Below, piece after piece: positions 9,567-18,585 of a DNA stretch of 64,000 nucleotides. How positions within the stretch are numbered: the first letter of the stretch is position 1; each line of letters starts with the position of its first letter. The DNA comes from Dechloromonas denitrificans (GTDB lineage: Bacteria > Pseudomonadota > Gammaproteobacteria > Burkholderiales > Rhodocyclaceae), in NCBI RefSeq assembly GCF_020510665.1, contig NZ_CP075187.1:2797001-2861000 (forward strand). Direction: 5' to 3'. The notes beneath the pieces were generated by a model. That model was not told the origin of the DNA. It was given only the letters and a program-made list of their open reading frames with translations, and ran no database searches. The position numbers and the translations under genes are program-made.

Positions 9567-10915
9567 GCTGACAACCCCTTCACGGCAGCGATGAAGGCTT
9601 CCGCCCGGTGCGCATAGTTGCGATACATATCGAGACTGGCGCAAGCCGGTGAAAGCAGCACGCAATCACCAGCTTCGGCGTGGGCCGACAACCAGCGGAC
9701 AGCGGCTTCCATGTCGCCGAGAATGCGGGTCGGCACACCGCTGCCTTCAAGCGCCATGCCGATTGCAGCGGCATCGCGGCCGATCAGGGCGACGGCGCGA
9801 CCATGCTTTTCCAGCGCCGGCTTAAGCGGCGAGAAATCCTGCCCCTTACCATCGCCACCGAGCACGATGGCCACTTTGCGCCCCATGCCTTCGATGGCGG
9901 CCAGCGTTGCGCCGACGTTGGTGCCCTTGGAGTCATCGACGTAAATCACACCGCCGATTTCTGCCACGGTTTCAACCCGGTGCGGCAGGCCGGCGAAGGA
10001 TTTGAGCGGGGCAAGCAGACGCTCGACCTCAACACCCACTGCCTGGCAGAGCGCCAGCGCGGCCATGGCATTCGCGGCATTGTGCAATCCGGCCAGTTTC
10101 AGTGCGTCGACCGCGACAAGCGCTGTTTTACCGAGGGTGATCGCCCCGTTGACCAGACCGAAGTCCAGTGCGCGTGGCGCGGCATCCAGACCAAAAGTAA
10201 CCATCTTGCGCCCACAACGCCCGTTGGCCATCGACCAGTCGTCATTACGATTCAGCACCATGATGCCCTTGCCCTGGAAGACACGGGACTTGGCTGCGGC
10301 GTATTCGGCCATGCTGCCGGCGTAACGATCCAAATGATCTTCCGAGACATTGAGGACCGTCGCCGCAGCGGCATTCAGATGATGCGTCGTTTCCAGCTGG
10401 AAGCTCGACAACTCGACCACCCAGACCTGCGGCAAGGTGCCGGCATCCTGCGCATCCATCAGCGCGTCGAGCGCCGACGGTGAAATGTTGCCGCAGGCAA
10501 TCGCCGGGACACCTGCACCGTTGAGCAAATGGGCGGTCAGGGCCGTCGTCGTCGTCTTGCCGTTGCTACCGGTGATGGCGATGATTTGCGACGCAGGCAC
10601 CTGGTCGCGGACACCGGCGGCAAAGAGTTCGATTTCGGAGATCAGCGGCAGGTCGACCGCGGCAATCGCCGGCGTCGCTTTCGGCACGCCCGGCGACAAG
10701 GCGACAATCTCCATGCCGGCAAACGTTGCGTCACCGAGCGGGCCAGCGATCAGTTCAGCACCGGGCGCAACGGCCTGCAGTGCCTCGACGTTCGGCGGGT
10801 TGTCGCGCGTATCGGCAACGCGCACGACAGCGCCCTGGCGATGCAGCCATTTGGCCATCGCCAGTCCGGACTCGCCGAGCCCGATCACCAGTACGCGTTT
10901 GCCCCGAAGTTCCAT
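9563..10915 (-). CDS. murD: UDP-N-acetylmuramoyl-L-alanine--D-glutamate ligase
   Basis: Second Mur ligase. The 450-residue protein begins [21 protein letters not shown], carries the P-loop '[17 protein letters not shown]', and the C-terminal 'VYVDDSKGTNVGATLAAIEG' with the Lys/Thr residues that contact UMAG. Its ATG overlaps the mraY stop by one base (TAATG). Length is normal. Confidence 0.97.
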   Translation of the reverse strand: MELRGKRVLVIGLGESGLAMAKWLHRQGAVVRVADTRDNPPNVEALQAVAPGAELIAGPLGDATFAGMEIVALSPGVPKATPAIAAVDLPLISEIELFAAGVRDQVPASQIIAITGSNGKTTTTALTAHLLNGAGVPAIACGNISPSALDALMDAQDAGTLPQVWVVELSSFQLETTHHLNAAAATVLNVSEDHLDRYAGSMAEYAAAKSRVFQGKGIMVLNRNDDWSMANGRCGRKMVTFGLDAAPRALDFGLVNGAITLGKTALVAVDALKLAGLHNAANAMAALALCQAVGVEVERLLAPLKSFAGLPHRVETVAEIGGVIYVDDSKGTNVGATLAAIEGMGRKVAIVLGGDGKGQDFSPLKPALEKHGRAVALIGRDAAAIGMALEGSGVPTRILGDMEAAVRWLSAHAEAGDCVLLSPACASLDMYRNYAHRAEAFIAAVKGLSA

Positions 10916-12018
10916 TAGCGCAGCTTCAACGAAGAAAGGCCGACCAGGACGAGCATGATGGTGATGATCCAGAAGCGGACCACAACCTGCGTTTCCTTCC
11001 AGCCGGTTTGTTCAAAATGGTGATGCAGCGGGGCCATGCGCAGGATGCGACGGCCCTCGCCGAATTTTTTCTTGGTGTATTTGAAGTAGCTGACCTGGAG
11101 CATCACCGACAGCGTTTCGACAACGAACACGCCGCCCATGATCAGCAGCACGATTTCCTGACGCAGGATGACGGCGACGGTACCGAGCGCCGCGCCGAGT
11201 GACAGCGCGCCAACGTCGCCCATGAAGACTTCAGCCGGATAGGCGTTGAACCACAGGAAGCCGAGCCCGGCACCGGCGATGGCGCCGAGCAGGATGCACA
11301 GCTCGCCCGCCCCCGGCACATACGGGATGAACAGGTACTTGGCGAGCACGGCGTGGCCGGTGACGTAAGCGAAGATGGCAAAGGCACCGGCGATCATCAC
11401 CGTCGGCATGATGGCGAGGCCATCGAGGCCGTCGGTCAGATTGACCGCATTGCTGGTCCCGACGATGACGAAATAGGTCAGCGTGATGAAGCCAATGATG
11501 CCCAGCGGGTAAGCCACAGTCTTGAAGAAAGGCACGATCAATTCAGTTTGCGCGCCGGACTTGGCCGAGTAAGCCAGGAACAGCGCCGCGCCGAGGCCAA
11601 GCACCGATTGCCAGAAATACTTCCAGCCGGCCGACAAGCCTTTCGGATCGCGATAAACCACTTTCTTCCAGTCGTCGTACCAGCCGACGATGCCAAACCC
11701 GAGCGTGACGATCAGCACGGTCCACACGTATTTATTGGTCAAATCGCCCCACAGCAAGGTGGTGATACCAATGGCGATCAGAATCAGCACGCCGCCCATG
11801 GTCGGCGTACCGGATTTAACCAAATGCGTCTGCGGGCCATCAGTACGCACTGCCTGGCCGATTTTCTTGGCCGCCAGCCAGCGGATCACGCCGGGACCGG
11901 CGGCGAAGGAAATCAGCAGCGCCGTCATCGTGGCCAGCACGGTACGCAGGGTGATGTAGTTGAAGACGTTAAAAAAGCGAACGTCCTGCGCGAGCCATTG
12001 GGCCAGAGCCAGCAGCAT
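10915..12018 (-). CDS. mraY: Phospho-N-acetylmuramoyl-pentapeptide transferase
   Basis: Integral membrane enzyme forming lipid I from UDP-MurNAc-pentapeptide and undecaprenyl phosphate. The 367-residue protein has ten predicted membrane segments and the catalytic motifs 'TPTMGG' near the N-terminus, '[14 protein letters not shown]' (Asp pair) and '[14 protein letters not shown]' (HHH motif). Start overlaps the murF stop by one base (TGATG). Confidence 0.97.
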   Translation of the reverse strand: MLLALAQWLAQDVRFFNVFNYITLRTVLATMTALLISFAAGPGVIRWLAAKKIGQAVRTDGPQTHLVKSGTPTMGGVLILIAIGITTLLWGDLTNKYVWTVLIVTLGFGIVGWYDDWKKVVYRDPKGLSAGWKYFWQSVLGLGAALFLAYSAKSGAQTELIVPFFKTVAYPLGIIGFITLTYFVIVGTSNAVNLTDGLDGLAIMPTVMIAGAFAIFAYVTGHAVLAKYLFIPYVPGAGELCILLGAIAGAGLGFLWFNAYPAEVFMGDVGALSLGAALGTVAVILRQEIVLLIMGGVFVVETLSVMLQVSYFKYTKKKFGEGRRILRMAPLHHHFEQTGWKETQVVVRFWIITIMLVLVGLSSLKLR

Positions 12019-13388
12019 CAGTGTTTCTCCTCTGGGGTTGCAACGGCAGCGAGGGCATCGGCCACCCGCTCCATTTTCATAAAGCGCGAGCCTTTGACCA
12101 GTACGGTGGTTTCTTCGCCCAATTCCTTGTCGACCGCAGCAATCAGCTTGTCGACATTGCAGTAATGCCGGGCACCTTCGCCGAAATTGCGAACCGCGGT
12201 CTGCGCCGCATCGCCCAGCGCGAACAGCCGGTCGATGCCCTGGCTCTTGGCGTAGCCGCCGATTTCATCGTGATATTGCGCACTGGCTTCGCCGATTTCG
12301 CCCATGTCGCCGAGCACCAGCAGCTTGCGACCGATGGTGGCCGCCAGCACGTCGATCCCGGCACGCACTGAGTCCGGATTGGCGTTGTAGGTATCGTCAA
12401 GGATTTCGGCGCCCTTTTTCCCGGCGCGACGCTGCAAACGCCCCTTCACACCGGTGAAGCTTTCCAGCCCGGCAACAACGGCAGCCAGCGGGATTCCGGC
12501 AGCCAGGCAGGCGGCAGCGGCAGCCACGGCATTGCCGGCGTTGTGCCGACCGGGGATGCGCAAGCGGATAGTGGCAGAGCCTTCCAGTGCAATCAGTTCA
12601 AGGCTGGTTTCGAGACCATGCTGGCTGACCTTGCCATAGACATCGGCCGGATGATCGATCCCGAAGGTACGAACCGCATGCTCGCCGGCCATCGCGCGCC
12701 ACAACGCAGCGTAGGCATCGTCGGCATTGATCACGGCGACGCCATTCGGCTGCAGGCCGGTGAAAATGCTGCCCTTTTCGCGGGCAACCTCATCGAGATC
12801 GCCCATGCCTTCCAGGTGAGCCCGCTGGGCATTGGTCACCAGCGCCACATTCGGCGCGCCGAGCGGCGCCAGATAGGCGATCTCGCCCGGATGATTCATG
12901 CCCATCTCGATGACGGCGGCCCGATGCGTGGCGTTCAGGCCAAGCAGCGTCTGCGGCAAGCCGATGTCGTTGTTCAGATTGCCGCGCGTCGCCAGCACAT
13001 CGTCGCCGAATTGCGCCTTGAGAATGGCGGCAATCATTTCCTTGGTCGTCGTCTTCCCGTTCGAACCGGTTACAGCCAGAACCGGCAAAGCGAACGTGGC
13101 GCGCCATGCCGCGCCGAGAAGCCCAAGCGCCAGGCGCGTATCGTCAACCACGACAGCCGAAATACCGGCCGGCACACGGCTGGCATCGGCCACCATCAAC
13201 GCGGCTGCGCCACTGGTCGCGGCCTGGGCCAGAAAATCGTGCGCATCGAAGCGTTCTCCGCGCAAGGCGACGAACAACTGTTCCGGACCAATGCCGCGGG
13301 TGTCGCTTGAAATACCGGTCAGGGCAACATCGGCGCCGATCATGCGACCGCCCGTTGCGTTGGCAACCTGCGAGAGCAGCCAGTTCAT
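12018..13388 (-). CDS. murF: UDP-MurNAc-tripeptide--D-Ala-D-Ala ligase
   Basis: Adds D-Ala-D-Ala to the tripeptide precursor. The 456-residue protein has '[18 protein letters not shown]' as P-loop and '[18 protein letters not shown]', a MurF hallmark. The ATG overlaps the murE stop by four bases. Its dipeptide substrate is supplied by ddlB, 6.2 kb downstream in the same cluster. Confidence 0.97.
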   Translation of the reverse strand: MNWLLSQVANATGGRMIGADVALTGISSDTRGIGPEQLFVALRGERFDAHDFLAQAATSGAAALMVADASRVPAGISAVVVDDTRLALGLLGAAWRATFALPVLAVTGSNGKTTTKEMIAAILKAQFGDDVLATRGNLNNDIGLPQTLLGLNATHRAAVIEMGMNHPGEIAYLAPLGAPNVALVTNAQRAHLEGMGDLDEVAREKGSIFTGLQPNGVAVINADDAYAALWRAMAGEHAVRTFGIDHPADVYGKVSQHGLETSLELIALEGSATIRLRIPGRHNAGNAVAAAAACLAAGIPLAAVVAGLESFTGVKGRLQRRAGKKGAEILDDTYNANPDSVRAGIDVLAATIGRKLLVLGDMGEIGEASAQYHDEIGGYAKSQGIDRLFALGDAAQTAVRNFGEGARHYCNVDKLIAAVDKELGEETTVLVKGSRFMKMERVADALAAVATPEEKH

Positions 13389-14866
13389 GCGCTCACCTCC
13401 TGGGAAATGGTATGACGCAGCGCGAGGGCTGCCTGAGCCTGCTCGACATCCGAAAACGGCGTCCGCACACCAGCGACTTCCTGATAGGTCTCGTGGCCTT
13501 TGCCGGCCAGCAGGATCACATCGCGCTGATCGGCTTCGAGGATGGCACGACGGATGGCCACGGCCCGGTCGACTTCAACGTCAGCCTCAGTCATGCCGGA
13601 CAGCACATCGTCGATGATTGCCTGCGGTGCTTCGCTGCGCGGGTTGTCGCTGGTGACCAGAGCATGGTCGGCACGCTGTTCGGCAACGCCGCCCATTTGC
13701 GGACGCTTGCCTTTATCGCGATCGCCGCCACAGCCAAAAACCACGACCAGACGTCCGCCACGCGCATCGGCCACCGAGCGCAAGGCACCCAGTGCATTTT
13801 CCAGCGCATCCGGCGTATGTGCGTAATCGACGACAACCAGCGGTTCGCCATGGCCACCGATCCGCTCCATGCGTCCCGGCGGCGGCGTCAGTTCGGCGAT
13901 ACGGCGCGCCACTTCGCCGGCCTGCATGCCGCCATCGTGCAGCACAGCGGCTACGGCGAGCAGGTTCGAGACGTTGTAACGCCCGACCAGGGCCGTATCG
14001 ACGACCGCCCGACCATTCGGCAAAACCAGCATGAAGCGCTGGCCGAACGGCGTTTCAACCAGTTCTTCTGCCCGGACCAGCGCCGGAAAGTCGCGCTTGG
14101 CTTCACCAATGGCGTAGCCGAGAACCCGCATCGCCGTCGTTTCACGGACCAGCTTCAAACCAAGTTCGTCGTCGAGATTGATGATCGCCGTGCGCAGGCG
14201 CGGCCAGGCAAAAAGCTTGGCCTTGGCTGCGGCATAAGCTTCCATGCTGCCGTGGTAGTCGAGGTGATCGCGGGTGAAATTGGTGAAAATCGCGATATCG
14301 ACGCGCGCACCATTCATCCGTCCTTCTTCGATACCGATCGAACTGGCTTCAAGCGCACAAGCGGCCGCGCGCTGTTCGCGGAAATCGGCCAGGTAGCGCA
14401 TCAAGGTCGTTGCTTCCGGCGTCGTGAACCCGGTTTCAACCAACGCTCCCGGAAACCCGGCACCCAAGGTGCCGATCACGGCGCAAGGCTTGGCGTAAGC
14501 GCGTGCGACAAACTGGCTGATCGTTGTTTTGCCGTTGGTCCCGGTAATCGCAATCAGCGACAACCCTTCGCTCGGATGCCCATAAACGGCATGCGCCAGC
14601 GGTCCAGCCAGCGGGCGCAAGGCATCGACGGCAAGGTTAGCCACGGTCAACGCCGGATTCCAGGCAAAACCGTCGCCCGGCTGCCAAACGACGGCAACAG
14701 CACCGCGCTCAATAGCGTTGTCGATATAACGACGACCATCGGCCAGATCGCCCGGATAGGCCAGGAAGATATCGCCCGGCACCACCTGGCGGCTATCGTC
14801 GGCAACGCCACGGGGCACAACGCCCAAGCTCTCCAGACGATCAAGAATTTCACGCGGCGTACTCAC
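13385..14866 (-). CDS. murE: UDP-MurNAc-L-Ala-D-Glu:meso-DAP ligase
   Basis: Third Mur ligase. The 493-residue protein has the P-loop 'ITGTNGKTTISQFVARA' and the motif 'TSDNPRSEAPQ'; DNPR is the signature of enzymes that add meso-diaminopimelate, so the peptidoglycan should be the usual Gram-negative A1gamma type. The start codon is GTG, overlapping the ftsI stop as GTGA. Confidence 0.96.
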   Translation of the reverse strand: MSTPREILDRLESLGVVPRGVADDSRQVVPGDIFLAYPGDLADGRRYIDNAIERGAVAVVWQPGDGFAWNPALTVANLAVDALRPLAGPLAHAVYGHPSEGLSLIAITGTNGKTTISQFVARAYAKPCAVIGTLGAGFPGALVETGFTTPEATTLMRYLADFREQRAAACALEASSIGIEEGRMNGARVDIAIFTNFTRDHLDYHGSMEAYAAAKAKLFAWPRLRTAIINLDDELGLKLVRETTAMRVLGYAIGEAKRDFPALVRAEELVETPFGQRFMLVLPNGRAVVDTALVGRYNVSNLLAVAAVLHDGGMQAGEVARRIAELTPPPGRMERIGGHGEPLVVVDYAHTPDALENALGALRSVADARGGRLVVVFGCGGDRDKGKRPQMGGVAEQRADHALVTSDNPRSEAPQAIIDDVLSGMTEADVEVDRAVAIRRAILEADQRDVILLAGKGHETYQEVAGVRTPFSDVEQAQAALALRHTISQEVSA

Positions 14867-16611
14867 AGGGTACTCTTTCCGCCATTGGCATCAGGCACCT
14901 GCAACGGTGCATCAGGAGGAACGCCCATGGTGCGCAATGCACCACCCGCAATCTGGGAAAAAGCCGGGCCAGCCACGTCGCCACCGTAGTGGGCGCCACC
15001 CGAAGGCTCGTCAATCATCACGGCAACCACCAGACGCGGCTCGCTGATCGGCGCGACGCCGACAAACGAAGCAACATATTTGCGGGCATAAACGCCGCCT
15101 TCGACCTTGTAGGCCGTCCCGGTCTTGCCACCGACGCGATAGCCGGGAACGCGCGCCTTCGGGGCGGTACCTTCCGGCTGCACCGCCATTTCAAGCATGG
15201 CCCGCACTTCACGCATGGTCTGCGGCGAAAAAACCCGGACGCCCCGCACAGGCGCTTCATCAACCCGGACCAGCGACAAGGGCATCAACTCGCCATCGTG
15301 GGCAAAAACGGTATAGGCGCGCGCCAACTGAACCAGGCTGACGGCAATACCGTGACCGTAGGACATCGTCGCCTGCTCGATTGGACGCCAGTTCTTCCAG
15401 GGACGCAGACGGCCATTCACTTCGCCCGGAAAGCCCAGATTCGGCGCCTGACCGAAACCGATGCTGTCGAACATTTCCCACATTTCCTTGGGTGGAAAAC
15501 CCAGAGCAATCTTGGCGGTGCCGATATTCGACGATTTCTGGATAACCTGCGCCACACTCAGGGCGCCGTGCGGATGGGCATCGGAGATGGTCGCGCTACC
15601 AATCGTCATCCGGCCCGGCGCGCAATTGATGATGGTATCAAAGCGAACCTTGCCTTTTTCAAGCGCCAGGGCGGCAGTAAACGGCTTCATCACCGACCCC
15701 GGCTCGAAGGTGTCGGTGATGGCACGATTACGCAACTGGGCACCGGACAGGTTCTGTCGATTGTTCGGGTTGTAGGTCGGCCAGTTGGCCAACGCCAGAA
15801 TTTCGCCACTGCGCGCATCAATCACGATGGCCCCGCCCGCCTTGGCGTTATTCGTCTCGACGGCGGTCTTGAGGTGGCTGTATGCCAGGTACTGGATTTT
15901 CGAATCGAGTGCCAGACGGACATCCTTGCCATCCTGCGGCGGCTTGAGCGCCCCGACATCCTCGACGATATTGCCTCGCCGGTCACGAATCACCGTCCGG
16001 TTACCGGCATGCCCGAGCAGGCTTTGCTGGAAGGCCAGCTCGACCCCTTCAAGACCCTTGTCGTCAACGCCCGTAAAGCCCACGATGTGGGCCGTCATGT
16101 CACCAGTCGGGTAGTAGCGCCGATATTCCTTTTCCTGGTGAATACCCGGCAACTTCAGCGCGGCAATCCGGTCTGCCGTCTCCGGCGGCACCTGACGCTT
16201 GATGAAGACAAAAGTCTTATCCGAGCCGATCTTGCCATCCAGGTCGCGCTGGGCCATATCCAGCAGACCTGCCAGCTGACGTTTTTGCGGCAGACTCATC
16301 GTCCGCGCATCCCCCGGAATGGCCCACACCGACTTCATCGGCGTGGAAACAGCCAGCATGTCGCCGTTACGGTCGACGATCTTGCCGCGCGATGCAGACA
16401 CCTCGATATCCCGGCGATAGCGCGAATCGCCCTTTTCCTGCAAAAAGTCGTTATTGATCACCTGCAGGTAAAACGCACGTCCGACCAGCGCCAGAAATGC
16501 GAGCATCAGCAGCAACACGACCGTACGCGAACGCCAGCCTTGCAACGCCAATTGCAGGACCGGGCTTTCGGTGAAGCGATGACCGCGCTGCGGACGACGA
16601 CGCACGACCAT
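14863..16611 (-). CDS. ftsI: Septal peptidoglycan transpeptidase (PBP3)
   Basis: Class B penicillin-binding protein. The 582-residue protein has one N-terminal membrane segment at about residues 29-48, a dimerisation domain, then the transpeptidase motifs SxxK ('GSVMKPF'), SxN-region ('KSSNIGTAK') and KTG ('GGKTGTAYKVEGG'). It overlaps ftsL by one base and murE by four, and partners FtsW. Confidence 0.96.
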   Translation of the reverse strand: MVVRRRPQRGHRFTESPVLQLALQGWRSRTVVLLLMLAFLALVGRAFYLQVINNDFLQEKGDSRYRRDIEVSASRGKIVDRNGDMLAVSTPMKSVWAIPGDARTMSLPQKRQLAGLLDMAQRDLDGKIGSDKTFVFIKRQVPPETADRIAALKLPGIHQEKEYRRYYPTGDMTAHIVGFTGVDDKGLEGVELAFQQSLLGHAGNRTVIRDRRGNIVEDVGALKPPQDGKDVRLALDSKIQYLAYSHLKTAVETNNAKAGGAIVIDARSGEILALANWPTYNPNNRQNLSGAQLRNRAITDTFEPGSVMKPFTAALALEKGKVRFDTIINCAPGRMTIGSATISDAHPHGALSVAQVIQKSSNIGTAKIALGFPPKEMWEMFDSIGFGQAPNLGFPGEVNGRLRPWKNWRPIEQATMSYGHGIAVSLVQLARAYTVFAHDGELMPLSLVRVDEAPVRGVRVFSPQTMREVRAMLEMAVQPEGTAPKARVPGYRVGGKTGTAYKVEGGVYARKYVASFVGVAPISEPRLVVAVMIDEPSGGAHYGGDVAGPAFSQIAGGALRTMGVPPDAPLQVPDANGGKSTL

Positions 16612-16922
16612 CAGTGCACCGCCTTTTTCGGCGCCGGCCTGGCGACCTTGACTGCCGGCACCAACTTGGGCGGCACAACCCGACCCGTCGCATCCGGCGT
16701 CACCATATGCAGGCGATCACGAGCAATCTTCTCGATCCGCGGATGTGTCGCCCAAGTCGACAGCTCAAGCTGCAACTGGCCATATTCGACATCCAGCTGC
16801 CGCGCCCGCTCCTGCTCACCCTCCAGATCCTGGAAGAGCTTGCGCGCCCGATGCTGCGAGGTGACGACACCCAGCGCACAAATGACGACGATCAGGAGAA
16901 GGGCCATGTTGAAGCGAACCAT
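16611..16922 (-). CDS. ftsL: Cell division protein FtsL
   Basis: A 103-residue bitopic membrane protein. One hydrophobic segment at about residues 5-21 (MALLLIVVICALGVV) is followed by a predicted coiled coil 'KLFQDLEGEQERARQLDVEY' and the conserved 'HPRIEKIARDRLHM' patch. The C-terminus is rich in Pro, Lys and Val. Position between rsmH and ftsI and 1-base overlaps on both sides support the call, since FtsL is too divergent for sequence alone. Confidence 0.92.
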   Translation of the reverse strand: MVRFNMALLLIVVICALGVVTSQHRARKLFQDLEGEQERARQLDVEYGQLQLELSTWATHPRIEKIARDRLHMVTPDATGRVVPPKLVPAVKVARPAPKKAVH

Positions 16923-17848
16923 CAGATTTTTTCAGCAACCCGCATCACGGCGCTGCGCGCCCGCGGATTGGCAGCAACTTCGGCCGCCGAGGGCTTGATC
17001 ATCTTGCCAATCAGACGCAATTTCGGCTTCGGCAACTGATCGGCGCGCAAAGGCAGGTTCTTCGGCAGATTGTCTGCGGTCGACTGCTCGCGCATGAAGT
17101 TTTTGACGATGCGATCTTCCAGCGAGTGGAAGGAAATCACCACCAGCCGGCCACCGGGCTGCAACAGCTCCAGGGCCTGCGGCAGGGCTATCTCCAGCTG
17201 GCGGAGCTCTTGATTGATATGAATCCGTAGAGCTTGAAAGCTGCGCGTCGCCGCGTCCTGCCCTGGCTCACGGGTGCGCACGGTCTCGCGTACGAGGGCC
17301 GCGAACTGACCTGTTGTGACAATTGGTTGTTCGAGCCGAGCAGCCACAACCTTCTTTGCAATCTGGAAAGCAAACCGTTCTTCGCCATAGTTCCTGATAA
17401 CCTCCGTAATATCTCTTATTTCGGCACGCGCCAGCCATTCGGCAGCCGTCTCGCCCTGCGTCGTATCCATCCGCATGTCGAGCGGCGCATCCTGGCGGAA
17501 GCTGAAGCCGCGCTCCCCGTCGTCGATCTGCGGCGACGACACCCCAACATCAAACAAAATTCCATCGACCCCGCGCACCCCGGCCTCGGCAGCTGCTTCG
17601 CCGATTTCGCCAAAGGCACGATGAACCAACTGGAAACGTGAATCAGCAATCGCCGCCCCGGCAGCAATTGCATAAGGATCGCGGTCGACCGCGACAAGGC
17701 GACCCTTTTCATTCAACGAGGAAAGAATGCGGCGACTATGGCCGCCCCGCCCGAAAGTGGCATCCATGTAGACGCCATCCGCTTTGATCGCCAGGGAATC
17801 TACCGCCTCTTCGAGCAGCACCGTGACGTGGGTGCTACCCGCGCTCAC
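16922..17848 (-). CDS. rsmH: 16S rRNA (cytosine(1402)-N4)-methyltransferase
   Basis: SAM-dependent methyltransferase for m4Cm1402 of 16S rRNA. The 308-residue protein starts with GTG ([19 protein letters not shown]), overlapping the mraZ stop as GTGA. Motifs include '[14 protein letters not shown]' (SAM), '[21 protein letters not shown]' and '[13 protein letters not shown]' near the C-terminus. A perfect 16-bp palindrome (TCGCGGTC then GACCGCGA) lies inside the coding sequence near 17677-17692. Confidence 0.96.
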   Translation of the reverse strand: MSAGSTHVTVLLEEAVDSLAIKADGVYMDATFGRGGHSRRILSSLNEKGRLVAVDRDPYAIAAGAAIADSRFQLVHRAFGEIGEAAAEAGVRGVDGILFDVGVSSPQIDDGERGFSFRQDAPLDMRMDTTQGETAAEWLARAEIRDITEVIRNYGEERFAFQIAKKVVAARLEQPIVTTGQFAALVRETVRTREPGQDAATRSFQALRIHINQELRQLEIALPQALELLQPGGRLVVISFHSLEDRIVKNFMREQSTADNLPKNLPLRADQLPKPKLRLIGKMIKPSAAEVAANPRARSAVMRVAEKI

Positions 17849-18294
17849 AGCACCAGATCCCCGAAGCCGGGCGGCAACTCGCCACTCGACAGCGCCTCGG
17901 CGGCCATGTCGTTCTGAGCCTTCCAGCCGGCCTCGCTCCAGATTTCGAAATGCGAGCCCATGCCGACCAGATAAACCGTCTTGCCCAGGTTGGCGTATTC
18001 GCGCAACTCATTGGCAACCAGGATGCGCCCAGCCGAATCAAGCTCTTCGCTACGTGCATTACCGACCAGCACGCGCTTGATCGAAGCAATCGCCGGATTG
18101 AGGCTTGAGCCTTTGAGAATCTGGTCACGAATCGGCTGCCAGGCCGGCGACGGGTAAAGCAGCAGGCAGCGATGTGGATGCGCCGTCAGGACGAGCGAAC
18201 CCTCAGCGGCCGCAAGCAGGGGCTCGCGATACCTTGCCGGTATGGCAAGCCGCCCCTTTGCATCCAGACTGAGTGCTGTAGCCCCTTCAAACAT
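17845..18294 (-). CDS. mraZ: Transcriptional regulator MraZ
   Basis: First gene of the division cluster and its repressor in E. coli. The 149-residue protein contains two AbrB-like MraZ repeats, each with the DxxxR signature: '[15 protein letters not shown]' at about residues 10-24 and '[19 protein letters not shown]' in the second half. Only GCAGGG close to the ATG could serve as ribosome binding site. Boxes that it could bind lie immediately upstream. Confidence 0.95.
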   Translation of the reverse strand: MFEGATALSLDAKGRLAIPARYREPLLAAAEGSLVLTAHPHRCLLLYPSPAWQPIRDQILKGSSLNPAIASIKRVLVGNARSEELDSAGRILVANELREYANLGKTVYLVGMGSHFEIWSEAGWKAQNDMAAEALSSGELPPGFGDLVL

Positions 18295-18305
18295 CCCTGC
18301 GTCGC

Positions 18306-18340
18306 CCCCCGTTTACCCACTTTTCAACACGTTTACCCAC
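18306..18340 (-). promoter_or_regulatory. Putative MraZ operator boxes
   Basis: On the minus strand, GTGGG occurs at 18340-18336 and again at 18320-18316, each followed by TAAAC. At the ten-base positions between and after them are degenerate boxes GTGTT (18330-18326) and GGGGG (18310-18306). This 10-bp periodic series matches the known MraZ recognition pattern of GTGGG-type repeats upstream of mraZ. The first box overlaps the -10 element, consistent with autorepression. Confidence 0.75.
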
Positions 18341-18367
18341 TTTAGAGCAACGAACCTCACCAGTCAA
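18339..18367 (-). promoter_or_regulatory. Sigma70 promoter of the mraZ/dcw operon
   Basis: Minus strand TTGACT (18367-18362), a 17-base spacer, then TAAAGT (18344-18339). It lies 45 bases before the mraZ ATG in an AT-rich gap and is the best promoter match in the gap. Confidence 0.7.
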
Positions 18368-18585
18368 TAGAAAAATTGGGATTTTTTCTTATGCAACAAG
18401 GACTTAGCCGCACTTCGCAAGGTAATTTTATTGAAAATTTTCCCTTATAAATCAAAGGGGGAATTTAAAGACTTAAAGTGACTTATAAGGAGTTCCGCCG
18501 AGGCAAAAAAATGCCCTCGACAGTCATGCCGTCGTTTTAATTCAGAAAAGAAACGAAGGGAAAAATGCGCTGGAAACGAGTCGGC
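18368..18585. other. AT-rich gap upstream of the dcw promoter
   Basis: About 220 bp between the diguanylate cyclase stop and the mraZ promoter. It holds A/T tracts (for example 18423-18445) that could act as an UP element, and one weak hairpin at 18499-18519 (GAGGCA / TGCCCTC around A-tract) that may end the upstream transcript. No gene is seen. Confidence 0.4.

Noticed and set aside
17677..17692. Perfect 16-bp palindrome with GTCGAC core inside rsmH
   Set aside because: It encodes conserved residues of the enzyme, so coding constraint plus GC bias explains it; not counted as a regulatory site.
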